Shown here one piece after another: positions 32,080-41,470 of a stretch of 64,000 nt of DNA (within the stretch, counting starts at the first letter, position 1; each line of letters starts with the position of its first letter). The notes beneath the pieces are model-generated. The model was not told where the DNA came from and ran no database searches. It saw nothing but the letters and a program-made list of their open reading frames with translations. This stretch comes from Bacillota bacterium. Lineage in GTDB: Bacteria; Bacillota_I; Bacilli_A; RF39; UBA660. Location of the stretch: contig SVAU01000005.1 in assembly GCA_015059245.1 (NCBI GenBank), positions 76,175 through 140,174 on the forward strand, given 5' to 3'. The position numbers and the translations under genes are program-made.

Positions 32080-34626
32080 TCAGCGTTTGTTTTTATGTTT
32101 ATTTACTGAAGTTGCTTTGTTAGACTTTTTAGCTCCAGTTTGTTTGATTTTTTGTTCTTCTATTTTAATAGAATTTTCAATTGATGTATCTTCTACTATT
32201 TGTAATTTGATACTTGGTTTTTGTTCTACTACTTTAGTTTCTTCTACTACTGGTTCTGTTTCAACTACAGTTTGTTCAACTACTGGAGTAGTTATTACTT
32301 GTGTTTCTATCTTAGTTTCCTCTAATACTTGTTCTATAGGTATTTGTTTTTCGCCTTGTTCTTTCTCTGTTTGTTTACGTTTTTCGTCGTACATAGCAAA
32401 TGAGATTAGAGCTAAACCAATTACTAAGATATAAACATACCATGGTAATTCTTTCCAATATTCAGCAGTTAATACTATTACTCCAAATATCATACTTATT
32501 ATACTACTATATAAATATGTTTTCCATTCTTTTGTATAAGATAGAATTGATACTACTAATAGAATTCCTAGATACGCAACACCATCTATTGGTTCTTCAA
32601 TAATGAATGATCCAAATAATGTTAGACATCCTATTACTCCACATTCTATTAGTCCTAAGAATTCTTTATCTAATTTCTTTAATACACCTTTTGTCATACA
32701 AATAGATAATAAGATTATTCCTAATGCATAATTAGCATATAGCTTAGAATCTACATCTATTAATGCTTTTGTATATAAACCAAATATACTTAATACTATT
32801 GCAGATACATATATTTCGTTATTATCTTTAGGTTTACAAATATAATGGATTACACCCCATATTAAGATAAGGATCCATAATACATATGCACTTATTTCTA
32901 AATCTATCCATAGACATATTAATGTAATTAATGAGAATAATGAATATCTATTGAATTCTTCTTTCGATATAGATGCGAAGATATAGATTATTGCTAAGAT
33001 ACCTAATATAACATCTACTACTACTCTATTATCAAGACTTGTAATTAAGAATGAAGCTATCATAGGTATTAGTAGTAAGTTGTTTTTCTTTTCTAATAAT
33101 AAGTATAGTGTCATTAATACTAGAGGTATTAACATTGTATATTCTCCAATAAGTGATACTGTTGCTATACAGAAGCTTCCTAATATAAATATAAAACTTG
33201 TTTTATCTTTTAGTTTTTCAAATACTAATTCTATTGCATATACTAATATAGCAGTTACCATAATGATATATTCTTCTACTCCATTAGTATTTGTTATATA
33301 GAATAATGCAAAGAATATTAAGTTAAATGATATATAAGACCATAGTTTATATATACTTCCTTTTGTCATAATATAAACTATCATAGAAATAATAAATGCT
33401 ATTATATATGTTAATAAATAATATATAGTTTGTTCTGAATTAAATAATGATATGACAGTTATCGCCATAGTAAGTATTCCTACTACAACTAAAATATTAT
33501 TCTTTGTTTTCTCTGAATTTATTACTTTTGTTAAACCTATTATAGGTAGTAAAGCTAATAAATATAAGAAATAAGGTAATATATCAAAGTCTTCTATTAT
33601 TCTAATTGATAATAAATATGATATTAAGAAATAAATTAATATAGTTGTTTTATCCGATTCATCTTTACAATCAAGACATCTTATAAAGAATCCTAATGAT
33701 AATATGATTAAACTAGCAAATGATATTATATTTGCTGTTGATAATGTAGGTATTCCTATAGCAAATATTAAGAATATCGAATATACATAGTTTATACCAT
33801 CATATGCTTTATTATCTAGGTATCCACCTTGTAATAATATGTATACTATTATAGTGTGAATAGCTAATGCTAGAGCTTCTATATATAATATATCTATTTT
33901 ATTTACTATAAATACTATAGCTAATGCTTCTAATACTAAACTTGATCTTTTTACAAAGATTTCGTTTTTTACTTTACCATAGTATTTAAATATAAAGTCT
34001 GATGCTAATAATGAGAAACCAATGTAATATACGAATCCTTCTCCACCAATTGATAGATATTCACCTACTAATTCGAAGAATGATAAAGACATTATTACAA
34101 TAGGTACAAATGCTAAAGTAAGATAATTAAACATTCTACCTATTTTAGGAATATTAAGTTTTTCATTTGAAATATATCCAAATCCATAGAATATGAATTG
34201 AATACCAACTAGTATTAATGTTTTTAAGAAACCATGCATTGTTTCCCAACCAGTTGCTAAGAAAATTATAGATGCTATAACTATTAAGATTGCTCCTGCT
34301 ACTATTAGTATTGAGTTTGATATTCTATTTTTTTCTTCTTCTGTTAATGGTCGTTTTTCTTCTATTGGTTTAGGTATTTCATCACCTTCAAATACTGGTT
34401 CTCCTGTATTAGGGTTGTAACCTATAATAGGTTTTTTATATTCAAATAAAGGTTGACCTGTACGTGGATCATGACCTGTTATGTTAACATACTTTTTTAA
34501 TATTGGTCTTCCCGTGGTTGTATTATAGCCTACTATTTTATTTTCTTCTGCTTCTATTTCATCTTTTTCATTCTTATCAAGACATAATATAACTACGATA
34601 ATAATGATTGCTAGTAATAACATCAT
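32080..34626 (-). CDS. Large polytopic membrane protein with N-terminal G-Y/H-x-P-x-T-G repeats
   Basis: 848 residues. A first short membrane helix (about 2-15), then a hydrophilic region with three copies of a motif (GYNTTTGRPI, GHDPRTGQPL, GYNPNTGEPV, about 33-80), then some twenty hydrophobic segments (about 105-765), and a Glu/Val/Thr-rich cytoplasmic tail ending KKSNKATSVNKHKNKR. The fold recalls DUF2157/DUF2339-type membrane proteins, but the match is weak. Start ATG 34626 or the adjacent 34623; GGAGTGGTAGG lies upstream. Function unknown. Confidence 0.75.
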   Translation of the reverse strand: MMLLLAIIIIVVILCLDKNEKDEIEAEENKIVGYNTTTGRPILKKYVNITGHDPRTGQPLFEYKKPIIGYNPNTGEPVFEGDEIPKPIEEKRPLTEEEKNRISNSILIVAGAILIVIASIIFLATGWETMHGFLKTLILVGIQFIFYGFGYISNEKLNIPKIGRMFNYLTLAFVPIVIMSLSFFELVGEYLSIGGEGFVYYIGFSLLASDFIFKYYGKVKNEIFVKRSSLVLEALAIVFIVNKIDILYIEALALAIHTIIVYILLQGGYLDNKAYDGINYVYSIFLIFAIGIPTLSTANIISFASLIILSLGFFIRCLDCKDESDKTTILIYFLISYLLSIRIIEDFDILPYFLYLLALLPIIGLTKVINSEKTKNNILVVVGILTMAITVISLFNSEQTIYYLLTYIIAFIISMIVYIMTKGSIYKLWSYISFNLIFFALFYITNTNGVEEYIIMVTAILVYAIELVFEKLKDKTSFIFILGSFCIATVSLIGEYTMLIPLVLMTLYLLLEKKNNLLLIPMIASFLITSLDNRVVVDVILGILAIIYIFASISKEEFNRYSLFSLITLICLWIDLEISAYVLWILILIWGVIHYICKPKDNNEIYVSAIVLSIFGLYTKALIDVDSKLYANYALGIILLSICMTKGVLKKLDKEFLGLIECGVIGCLTLFGSFIIEEPIDGVAYLGILLVVSILSYTKEWKTYLYSSIISMIFGVIVLTAEYWKELPWYVYILVIGLALISFAMYDEKRKQTEKEQGEKQIPIEQVLEETKIETQVITTPVVEQTVVETEPVVEETKVVEQKPSIKLQIVEDTSIENSIKIEEQKIKQTGAKKSNKATSVNKHKNKR

Positions 34627-34691
34627 AACCTACCACTCCTATTGTAATTATTATAACATATAAATATCATATGAAGTACTACTCTTTTTCA

Positions 34692-34700
34692 TGTTATAAT
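34692..34700 (+). promoter_or_regulatory. Extended -10 promoter
   Basis: TGTTATAAT (TGnTATAAT) ends 18 bases before the ATG at 34719. Confidence 0.55.
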
Positions 34701-34718
34701 TGTTTTTAGGTGGTAGAG

Positions 34719-35459
34719 ATGTTATTTGGTAAAAGGAAAGAAAATAAAAAACAAGAAGAAAATAAAATAGTAAAAAAACATTATAGTATTGGAGATATGT
34801 ACTTAGAATGTGCAAGTACTTACATTAATTATCATGGTAAATTAAGAGGCATTGAAAATCCAGTAGATAATAAAGAATTTTATCAAGAAATGGCTGGTCC
34901 TTTCTATAATTCAGCAATGCATTTTGTTAATTACTTAGAAAATACATATACTGATGAAATATTAAGTCAAGAACAAGTTATTAATCTTGATTTAAATAAA
35001 ATGCTAGAGGGTGCTAATGATACTACATTAGATTTATTTAATAAACCTGTTTTTCCTAGTTTAATATATATAAACGATAGTCAGTATTCAACGCATTTTC
35101 ATACTGATGGTAATGTAGTTTATGAAGCCGAAGGTATTGAAGTATTACCTGGGTTAAGCTATGCTTTAGCTAATCAAAAAATAAATAAATTATTTAACGG
35201 ATTAACTCCTATTGAAGTAAGAGAATTACTAAAACAAATGAATATATATCCTAAAAATACTGAATTAGATAAAGTTATAGATAGTTATAAAGAAAGATTA
35301 AGAGTTCAAGAAAGTTTTTTAAGAAGTATTATATGTTTACTGCTTATTAGAAGAAGTACTTATGGGGTTAAGAGAGCTAGATTATTTGCTGATAGTTTAG
35401 GTATCTTATTTGATTTTGAACCTTTTGAAAAAAAGGAAGAATATACATTAAAGCACTAG
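34719..35459 (+). CDS. Cytoplasmic protein of unknown function
   Basis: 246 residues from ATG 34719; the GTG three codons earlier is part of the TAGGTGG binding site. A Lys/Glu-rich head (FGKRKENKKQEENK) precedes a mixed alpha/beta region without a known motif; KRARLFADSLGILFDFEPFEKKEE closes it. No membrane helices. It opens a run of four plus-strand genes, but its own terminator (35450-35470) may separate it from the kinase-like gene. Confidence 0.65.
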   Translation: MLFGKRKENKKQEENKIVKKHYSIGDMYLECASTYINYHGKLRGIENPVDNKEFYQEMAGPFYNSAMHFVNYLENTYTDEILSQEQVINLDLNKMLEGANDTTLDLFNKPVFPSLIYINDSQYSTHFHTDGNVVYEAEGIEVLPGLSYALANQKINKLFNGLTPIEVRELLKQMNIYPKNTELDKVIDSYKERLRVQESFLRSIICLLLIRRSTYGVKRARLFADSLGILFDFEPFEKKEEYTLKH

Positions 35460-35470
35460 TGTGCTTTTTT
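35450..35470 (+). terminator. Terminator
   Basis: AAAGCAC (35450-35456) pairs with GTGCTTT (35461-35467) over TAGT, followed by T residues. Confidence 0.7.
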
Positions 35471-35511
35471 TATTTTTATGGTAGAATATCAATCTTAAAG
35501 GAGGAGTGTCT

Positions 35512-36333
35512 ATGAAACTTAATGATTCTAGTGAAATTATACAATTTGATGCTACTCCTGTATCTATTGCTGAACAAGTATATATGGGATTTCCTAAGAA
35601 GATGAGAGATTATGCTAATAATGTTGTTAAGATAGATGGTAAATACTATTATGTTAAGAAATGTTCTACTTCTACTTTAATTAATGAATTACTAGGATCT
35701 TATTTTTCTAAACTAGTGGGATTAGATAGTGTAGATTATATGATTGGTAAAAGTAATACTCAACTTAGTTACTTATATGCATTATCAGAAATATTCTATA
35801 AAGAAGACTATAATTATACTACTGTTGAAGATGTAGTTGCTGGTTTAAGACCTGATGATACTAAAGCATTTACTAGAGGATTAGGTTCAATATATGTATG
35901 TGATACTTCAGTACTTAGTTTGTTTAATTCTCCTCAACTAATTGATGGTGCACTTAAAATGACCGCAGTTGACTTAAAGATGGGTCAAGTAGATAGATAT
36001 AATTATAATGTTGTAATAAGAGATGATGGAATAGAAAAACAACTTGAGAAAGTATTTGATTTTGGTTGGTCATATGCCGTTGGTGTAGATGATAAAAAGT
36101 CTTGCTACTATAATCCTTTCTTAGTAGTAAAAAGAAATACAATAAGTATTTGGGGATTATCTAGAAGATATCCACAATTAAAAGAAAGTGCTGCTGTACT
36201 TAGTACTACTCCACTATATGATGTATTGAAAGAGATAGAAAAAAGATTTAATATAAAAATTGAAGATAGAGATATTCCTAGATATTTAGAGATGGATAAA
36301 GAATATTCTAAAATACTTGGAAAGGTAAGATAA
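35512..36333 (+). CDS. HipA-like kinase-fold protein
   Basis: 273 residues from ATG 35512 (AAGGAGGAGTG upstream; the GTG within it is not the start). The pattern is that of HipA-like/PI-kinase-fold enzymes: YYYVKK with the conserved Lys, NELLGSYFSKLVGL with its Glu, a catalytic-loop-like GQVDRYNYNVVI (N/D-R-x-x-N) and the metal-binding FDFGWSY. It is shorter than HipA (about 440) and no HipB-type regulator is next to it. It would phosphorylate a protein or small molecule. The next gene starts after one base, so they are one operon. The fold call rests on motifs only. Confidence 0.5.
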   Translation: MKLNDSSEIIQFDATPVSIAEQVYMGFPKKMRDYANNVVKIDGKYYYVKKCSTSTLINELLGSYFSKLVGLDSVDYMIGKSNTQLSYLYALSEIFYKEDYNYTTVEDVVAGLRPDDTKAFTRGLGSIYVCDTSVLSLFNSPQLIDGALKMTAVDLKMGQVDRYNYNVVIRDDGIEKQLEKVFDFGWSYAVGVDDKKSCYYNPFLVVKRNTISIWGLSRRYPQLKESAAVLSTTPLYDVLKEIEKRFNIKIEDRDIPRYLEMDKEYSKILGKVR

Positions 36334-36334
36334 T

Positions 36335-36883
36335 ATGTCGGCATTTGAATATAATGATTTATTTCTACTTGCTCAAGAAACTGGTAAATATCATGTATTT
36401 AGTTTTGATATTGAAGGATCAAAAAAAATGGATAGTAAAACTAGATATGATGCACAATTAAAACTCATAAGATTAATGAAAAGTATTTATGCTGTAATAG
36501 AAGAAATACAAGAAAAGACAGGTAGAAAAATACTAGTGTTTGAAGAAGGATTTAATACATATGATGAAGGATTACCATTGTATGAATTTGGTATGAAACA
36601 AGAACCTTATTTTTTTGGTGATACATTTGGATTTACTATATATAGAGATAGTTTAGATAAAGATACTATACTATGGATATATGAATACTTTAGAAATAGT
36701 TTAAATATAGATTTTAATATGCATTTAGCTGATGGTTATTATGAAACTAATGATTATACTGAAGGTGGTACTAAATACTTTAGAGGCTATTGTATAGAGT
36801 TATTATCTGATATGCATAAGGAACATGTTATACAAGATTTAAATAGACTTCGTAAAGAACTTAAAATACCTAATTGTGATTAG
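36335..36883 (+). CDS. Nucleotidyl-cyclase-like (class III palm) protein
   Basis: 182 residues. FSFDIEGSKKM has D25 in the position of the first metal Asp of class III cyclases, FFGDTFGFTIY has D96 in that of the second, and FNMHLADGYYET...GGTKYFRGYCIELLSDM matches the strand-loop-helix close of the domain. The helix between (RYDAQLKLIRLMKSIYAVI) also fits. No other domain is present. It may make a cyclic nucleotide or be an inactive relative; the similarity is by pattern only. It starts one base after the kinase-like gene stops, so they are translated together. Confidence 0.42.
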   Translation: MSAFEYNDLFLLAQETGKYHVFSFDIEGSKKMDSKTRYDAQLKLIRLMKSIYAVIEEIQEKTGRKILVFEEGFNTYDEGLPLYEFGMKQEPYFFGDTFGFTIYRDSLDKDTILWIYEYFRNSLNIDFNMHLADGYYETNDYTEGGTKYFRGYCIELLSDMHKEHVIQDLNRLRKELKIPNCD

Positions 36884-36892
36884 GTATTTTTT
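36865..36892 (+). terminator. Terminator of the kinase-like/cyclase-like operon
   Basis: AATACCTAAT (36865-36874) pairs with ATTAGGTATT (36879-36888) and a T run follows. Confidence 0.85.
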
Positions 36893-36928
36893 ATGTTAGA
36901 ATAAATTTTACTTATGGAGGTTTTGTAT

Positions 36929-38062
36929 ATGGGAATTAATATTAAAGATTTAATTGCTAGTTTTACTGGTAAAAAGAAAAATAGTAACTTAGTTACTATA
37001 GGAAGATATAACTATGATTGTCCTGAAGTTAGAATCAATGATACTGAACTTACTATTACTTTAGGTCAATGGATGGGAACTTTACCTGATGCTGTTAAAA
37101 GTGGTGGTAATGGTATGTTTGTAATATCACATTTAGATGCTAATGAATTAGTAGCTAGAAATGGATTATCTAAAATAGATTTTGCTAAAATATTAAGAAA
37201 ATTCTCTAATATATTAGCTATGGCTGGTTTTGGTAGTGGTAATACTTGTATACTAGATTGCTTTGATAGTGATAATTTAACTTTTAGATGTACTTTTGAA
37301 GAAACTGGTGAAGTTGCTAATATGAGAATACGTTTTGGTAGTTGGTTAGATGAAGGTCCTGCTTTCATAGTTGAATTTGACGGAATAAAATCTACATACG
37401 ATTATTGGCATGAAGATAAAAAGAATCCAGATAGATTACATTTAAGTCATGTAGTAAAAAAATTAGATGAAAAAACTAATAAAGAATTCTATCATTATGT
37501 AAGTGAATTTAGATATATCGGTAATGTTCATGATGATGAAAACAAAGTTGAAGTAGAAATAAAATATCCTGAATCATTAGATTATGGTCATACTACTAAT
37601 CCTTATGTTAATAAAGAATTACTTGAAGAAATTATTTCTTCTATAAGTTTTCCAGTAGATATAGAATCTATTGTATCTAGAATACCTGAAGGATTAATTG
37701 GTGATGTTAATACATTCCCTACTATATCTGTTAAGATTAGTAAATTAGGAGAAAAAGATTTTGTTACTACAGATGAAGCTATATTTACTAATGGAGAATT
37801 TACTAAATTAACTGTTACTAAGAATGGTAAAAGAGTTACTGTAGATAATTTTGATACTTGGTCTTATAGTACTGATATTGCTAATGTATCACAAACTATG
37901 ACACCTAAAAATGATAGAGCTATATCTTATGGGTATAAATCTATTCCAGTAGATGAATTTGAACACTTAGAGTCACCTCAAGTATTAGTCAATGAAGCTA
38001 AGGAATATGTTGAAGAAGTTAAGACATTAGGTAAAACAATGTTACAAAAAAGAACTCGTTAA
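36929..38062 (+). CDS. Cytoplasmic protein of unknown function
   Basis: 377 residues from ATG 36929 (GGAGG at 36916-36920; an ATG at 36914 overlaps that site). The start GINIKDLIASFTGKKK is amphipathic. The rest is beta-rich with many Asp/Asn and no known motif, ending in a helical segment (VLVNEAKEYVEEVKTLGKTML). No membrane helix and no signal peptide. Transcribed after the cyclase-like gene, though a terminator lies between. Confidence 0.65.
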   Translation: MGINIKDLIASFTGKKKNSNLVTIGRYNYDCPEVRINDTELTITLGQWMGTLPDAVKSGGNGMFVISHLDANELVARNGLSKIDFAKILRKFSNILAMAGFGSGNTCILDCFDSDNLTFRCTFEETGEVANMRIRFGSWLDEGPAFIVEFDGIKSTYDYWHEDKKNPDRLHLSHVVKKLDEKTNKEFYHYVSEFRYIGNVHDDENKVEVEIKYPESLDYGHTTNPYVNKELLEEIISSISFPVDIESIVSRIPEGLIGDVNTFPTISVKISKLGEKDFVTTDEAIFTNGEFTKLTVTKNGKRVTVDNFDTWSYSTDIANVSQTMTPKNDRAISYGYKSIPVDEFEHLESPQVLVNEAKEYVEEVKTLGKTMLQKRTR

Positions 38063-38072
38063 GAGTTCTTTT
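38048..38072. terminator. Bidirectional terminator
   Basis: AAAAGAACTC (38048-38057) pairs with GAGTTCTTTT (38063-38072), between converging genes. Confidence 0.85.
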
Positions 38073-38997
38073 ATTCTGTTATAAATCTTTTCCCATTTAC
38101 TAAGGGATTAATATATCTTCTTTTTAATTTAGGTAATTCTTTTATACTTATTTCTTCTATAGTTACTGTTTTAAATAAATTCAATAATATTTTTAATGCA
38201 GTGTCTTCTATAGAATATAAAAGTTTAATTAGTTTTTCTTCGTTATATTCATATAAATTATCATATGTTATATATTCTTTATCTATAGCATACTTAGTTA
38301 TTTCTGCTAATAATTCCATCATATAATTATCTTCGTTAGAATGACAAATGACATCTATTTCTCTATTTAAATCACATAACTTATTGGCTATTTCATTAGT
38401 TGTTACACCTAATTCTTTTTCATTGTCTTCATTTGTCATTACTTGGATAGAATCTAAGATAATAGGGACTTCTTCCATTGTTAATGTTTTTGTCCAGCCT
38501 AGAGATGTTAAGATAATACCATCTATTCTATCAGCACATAGTTTAGGGCGATGATTATCTACAATAGTATATTTTTTGAAATCTAGAACATCATCAATAG
38601 TAAGTTTATCTTCTTTTAATAACTCTTTTAATTTCTTACTGTTTCTTAATATAGATTCAGTCTTTTCTTCTGTTGATTCTTGGTTTTCATAATCTTTATT
38701 CATATAATCAATTACATGAGAGAAACATGGAGTTGAAACATCATGGAATAATGCTGCTAATGTTTGTTTTTTACTTTTGGTATGTTTCCATGTTAATAAT
38801 GCTGTTGTTAATGAATGTTCATATCTACTAATTTTATATTCAAATAAGTATACATGATGTGAAGCATAGTCCATGCCACAAAAGTATCCTACTTTTTTTA
38901 ATCTAGTTAAGATTCTTAAAGATAAATATTTTTCTAGGAATTTAGGTATTGGACCTAACATATTTATATATTCTTGAATACTTTGATTTCTTGTCAT
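38071..38997 (-). CDS. HD-domain phosphohydrolase (SAMHD1/dGTPase-like)
   Basis: 308 residues. RYEHSLTTALLTWKH supplies the first His, and LAALFHDVSTPCFSHVIDY the HD pair followed by FSH, the arrangement in dNTP-triphosphohydrolases and COG1078 enzymes (HDIGHxPFSH), though here Gly-His has become Ser-Thr. PKLCADRIDGII supplies the late Asp. Related enzymes hydrolyse dNTPs to nucleoside and triphosphate, which can serve in defence or pool control. No other domain. Two converging genes share its terminator. Confidence 0.78.
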   Translation of the reverse strand: MTRNQSIQEYINMLGPIPKFLEKYLSLRILTRLKKVGYFCGMDYASHHVYLFEYKISRYEHSLTTALLTWKHTKSKKQTLAALFHDVSTPCFSHVIDYMNKDYENQESTEEKTESILRNSKKLKELLKEDKLTIDDVLDFKKYTIVDNHRPKLCADRIDGIILTSLGWTKTLTMEEVPIILDSIQVMTNEDNEKELGVTTNEIANKLCDLNREIDVICHSNEDNYMMELLAEITKYAIDKEYITYDNLYEYNEEKLIKLLYSIEDTALKILLNLFKTVTIEEISIKELPKLKRRYINPLVNGKRFITE

Positions 38998-39065
38998 AAT
39001 GAAAACCTCCTACTCGCTTTATTTTAACATAATTGTATGTTTCATAAAACCCATTGTGTAAAGAA

Positions 39066-39091
39066 AAAGAGAAACTTTTTGGTTTCTCTTT
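39066..39091 (-). terminator. Terminator after the five-repeat protein
   Basis: AAAGAGAAAC (39066-39075) pairs with GTTTCTCTTT (39082-39091) next to the stop at 39097. Confidence 0.8.
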
Positions 39092-39096
39092 GTTTA

Positions 39097-41079
39097 TTAG
39101 AATTTTGGTCCGCTTCCAGGATTTTGGCCTTTAGCTTTGTTACACATTGCATGCCATTTAGCATTTAATTCTGGATCAAGTATTTCTTCACCATTTGATA
39201 GTGGTACATATAATGAGCCTTCTTGGTATCCACCTTGTTCTAGTAATGCTCTTACTTCTGGACAGAATGGTGTTACATATGTTTTTCCACAATCATCTAC
39301 GAATACTACTCTACCATTATTTTGACAATATAGTCCAAGTGCTTCTTCTAATTTATAATCACTTACTGGAGTTGCAATACCAGCTTGTCCCATAAATGAA
39401 GTTGGTATTCCTGTTTCTGGAATTTCTAGAGACATTTCATATACTTCTTGAGGTAATGCACCAATATTTTTTCTTTCTGCTATATCAGCACATCTTCTTA
39501 ATCTTTCTTTTGTTACTCTTTCATTGAATAACTCTCTAGCTTTTTCACACATCTTTTGCCAGTATGCTGCTACTTCTGGATTAACTGGTACTTCACCATT
39601 AGATAATGGTACGTATAATGAACCTTCTTTATATCCAGCTGCTTTAAGAGTTTCTCTAGCTTCAAAACAGAATGGTGTTACATATGTTTTTCCATCTGCA
39701 GTAACAAAAGATACTCTACCATTATTTTGTGTATATGTTCCCATAGCTTCTTCTACAGCATAGTCACCACTTACTGGGAATGTACGTTCTGGTTTTTGAC
39801 CCATCCATGATGTTTCTAATCCTTCACTTGGTATTTCTAATGAAATTTCAAGTAGAGCTTTAGGTAATTCAACTAAACCTTTTTCTTTAGCTAATTTTTC
39901 TAATCTTTCTTTTCTTTCTTGTTCACGTCTTGCTTCAAATTTTTCTCTTGAATCAGTACTCATTGCATCCCATTTTTTCTTAATGTGGAAATCTACTGGT
40001 GTTTCACCATTAGATAGTGGAACGAATAATGAACCTTCTCTATATCCAGCGCTTGTTAAAGCTGCTCTTATTTCTTCACAATATGGAGTAACATACATTT
40101 CACCTTTTGCATCGATGAATACTACTCTACCATTATTTTGAGTATATGTTCCTAAATGTTCTTTCATATAATAATCATCTAATGGATATATAGTTGATAC
40201 TTCATCTCCCCAACGAGTTGTTTGTAATCCTGATTGAGGAATATGTAAACACATTTCATATACTTCAGGTGATAATTCACTTAAACCTTTTTGTCTTGCT
40301 AATAGGTTGTTTCTAGCAATTTTTTCTTCATTACGTCTTTCTTCAAATGCTTGTCTTGCTGTAGTTGTTAAATTCTTCCATTTAGCATTTAATGATGGAT
40401 CTAATAATTCTTCTCCATTTGATAATGGAACATAAATAGATCCTTCTCTATAACGTGATGCTGATAACGCATCTCTTATTTCTTCACAGAATGGTGTTAC
40501 ATAAGTATTACCTTTATCGTCTACAAATACTACTCTACCATTATTTTGACAATATGTACCTAGAACATCTTTTAAACGATAATCTTCTACAGGATAGCAT
40601 CTTCCTTCTTCTCCCCAGAAAGAATATACTAAACCTTCTTTTGGTACTTGAATACACATATCATATGCTTCACTTGGTAAAGGTTCTAAACCTTTTTGTC
40701 TAGCAAGTTCTGCACACTTATTAGCTCTTTCTTGTGCTTCTCTTTCTGCATGTAATGCTCTAGCACCTTCTACTAATGTTTTCCAATGCGCTTTTAAATT
40801 TTCATCTTCTGGTACTTCACCATTAGAAAATGGTACAAATACAGAACCTTCTACATAGCCGTTTGCTCTTAAATAATCAGCTACATCAAAACAGTATGGT
40901 GTTACATAATATGATCCATCTCTTGTAACAAAAGCTACTCTACCATTGTTCCAGCAGAATTTACCGATACAACTAGGGTCTCCTTGTAAACCTCTTTCTG
41001 AAGTTACTTCAAAAATTGGATGGTATGTTTTTACACCATTAACTTTCATACATAATTTTAAAATATTTTGATCTATCAT
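39097..41079 (-). CDS. Five-repeat cytoplasmic protein of unknown family
   Basis: 660 residues from ATG 41079, which has GGAGGTATTAT upstream. It is five tandem copies of a domain of about 130 residues. Each copy has, in order: an amphipathic segment ending in a variable W-x-x-x, a core NNGRVxFVxxxGxxYVTPFC, then a helix with xLxxxGYxEGSLYVPLSNGE, and a linker WxxxxxxAR with many Glu and Arg. Copies differ most in the linker. There is no signal peptide or membrane helix. Two Cys per copy could matter. I know of no family with these motifs; ligand or nucleic-acid binding by the repeat is a guess. It is a single gene. Confidence 0.75.
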   Translation of the reverse strand: MIDQNILKLCMKVNGVKTYHPIFEVTSERGLQGDPSCIGKFCWNNGRVAFVTRDGSYYVTPYCFDVADYLRANGYVEGSVFVPFSNGEVPEDENLKAHWKTLVEGARALHAEREAQERANKCAELARQKGLEPLPSEAYDMCIQVPKEGLVYSFWGEEGRCYPVEDYRLKDVLGTYCQNNGRVVFVDDKGNTYVTPFCEEIRDALSASRYREGSIYVPLSNGEELLDPSLNAKWKNLTTTARQAFEERRNEEKIARNNLLARQKGLSELSPEVYEMCLHIPQSGLQTTRWGDEVSTIYPLDDYYMKEHLGTYTQNNGRVVFIDAKGEMYVTPYCEEIRAALTSAGYREGSLFVPLSNGETPVDFHIKKKWDAMSTDSREKFEARREQERKERLEKLAKEKGLVELPKALLEISLEIPSEGLETSWMGQKPERTFPVSGDYAVEEAMGTYTQNNGRVSFVTADGKTYVTPFCFEARETLKAAGYKEGSLYVPLSNGEVPVNPEVAAYWQKMCEKARELFNERVTKERLRRCADIAERKNIGALPQEVYEMSLEIPETGIPTSFMGQAGIATPVSDYKLEEALGLYCQNNGRVVFVDDCGKTYVTPFCPEVRALLEQGGYQEGSLYVPLSNGEEILDPELNAKWHAMCNKAKGQNPGSGPKF

Positions 41080-41179
41080 ATAATACCTCCAATTATATAA
41101 TAACATATTTTTAGATAATTGATTTAATTTTTTTATACAATATGATAATATTAAATTATGATAATTAGAGGTGATTAAT

Positions 41180-41470
41180 ATGGGTTTATTTGACTTTTTT
41201 AAACCAAAAGATAAAATGACTATTTTAGGAGTAGAATTCCCTATGTATAAAGGTAGAAAATACTGGAGTGATACTAGAAATACTGATAAATATAATAGAA
41301 AGAATTTCTACTATAAATTAGATACTACTGCTATGCAAAATTATTTAATGGATATTGAAATGAATGGATTTCATAAAGCTAGTCCTGTTAGATATGAAAA
41401 AGAAAATGCGTATATAATTGTGGAAGAATTAAATAGACAATTACATATCGCATTCCATGTTAAGAAATAA
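41180..41470 (+). CDS. Small protein of unknown function
   Basis: 96 residues from ATG 41180; the GTG at 41171 belongs to the GAGGTGATT binding site. Starts GLFDFFKPKDKMTILG, then a soluble alpha/beta stretch with RKNFYYKLD and HIAFHVKK. It converges on the reverse transcriptase gene with 30 bp overlap of coding sequence at the 3' ends. No family recognised. Confidence 0.6.
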   Translation: MGLFDFFKPKDKMTILGVEFPMYKGRKYWSDTRNTDKYNRKNFYYKLDTTAMQNYLMDIEMNGFHKASPVRYEKENAYIIVEELNRQLHIAFHVKK

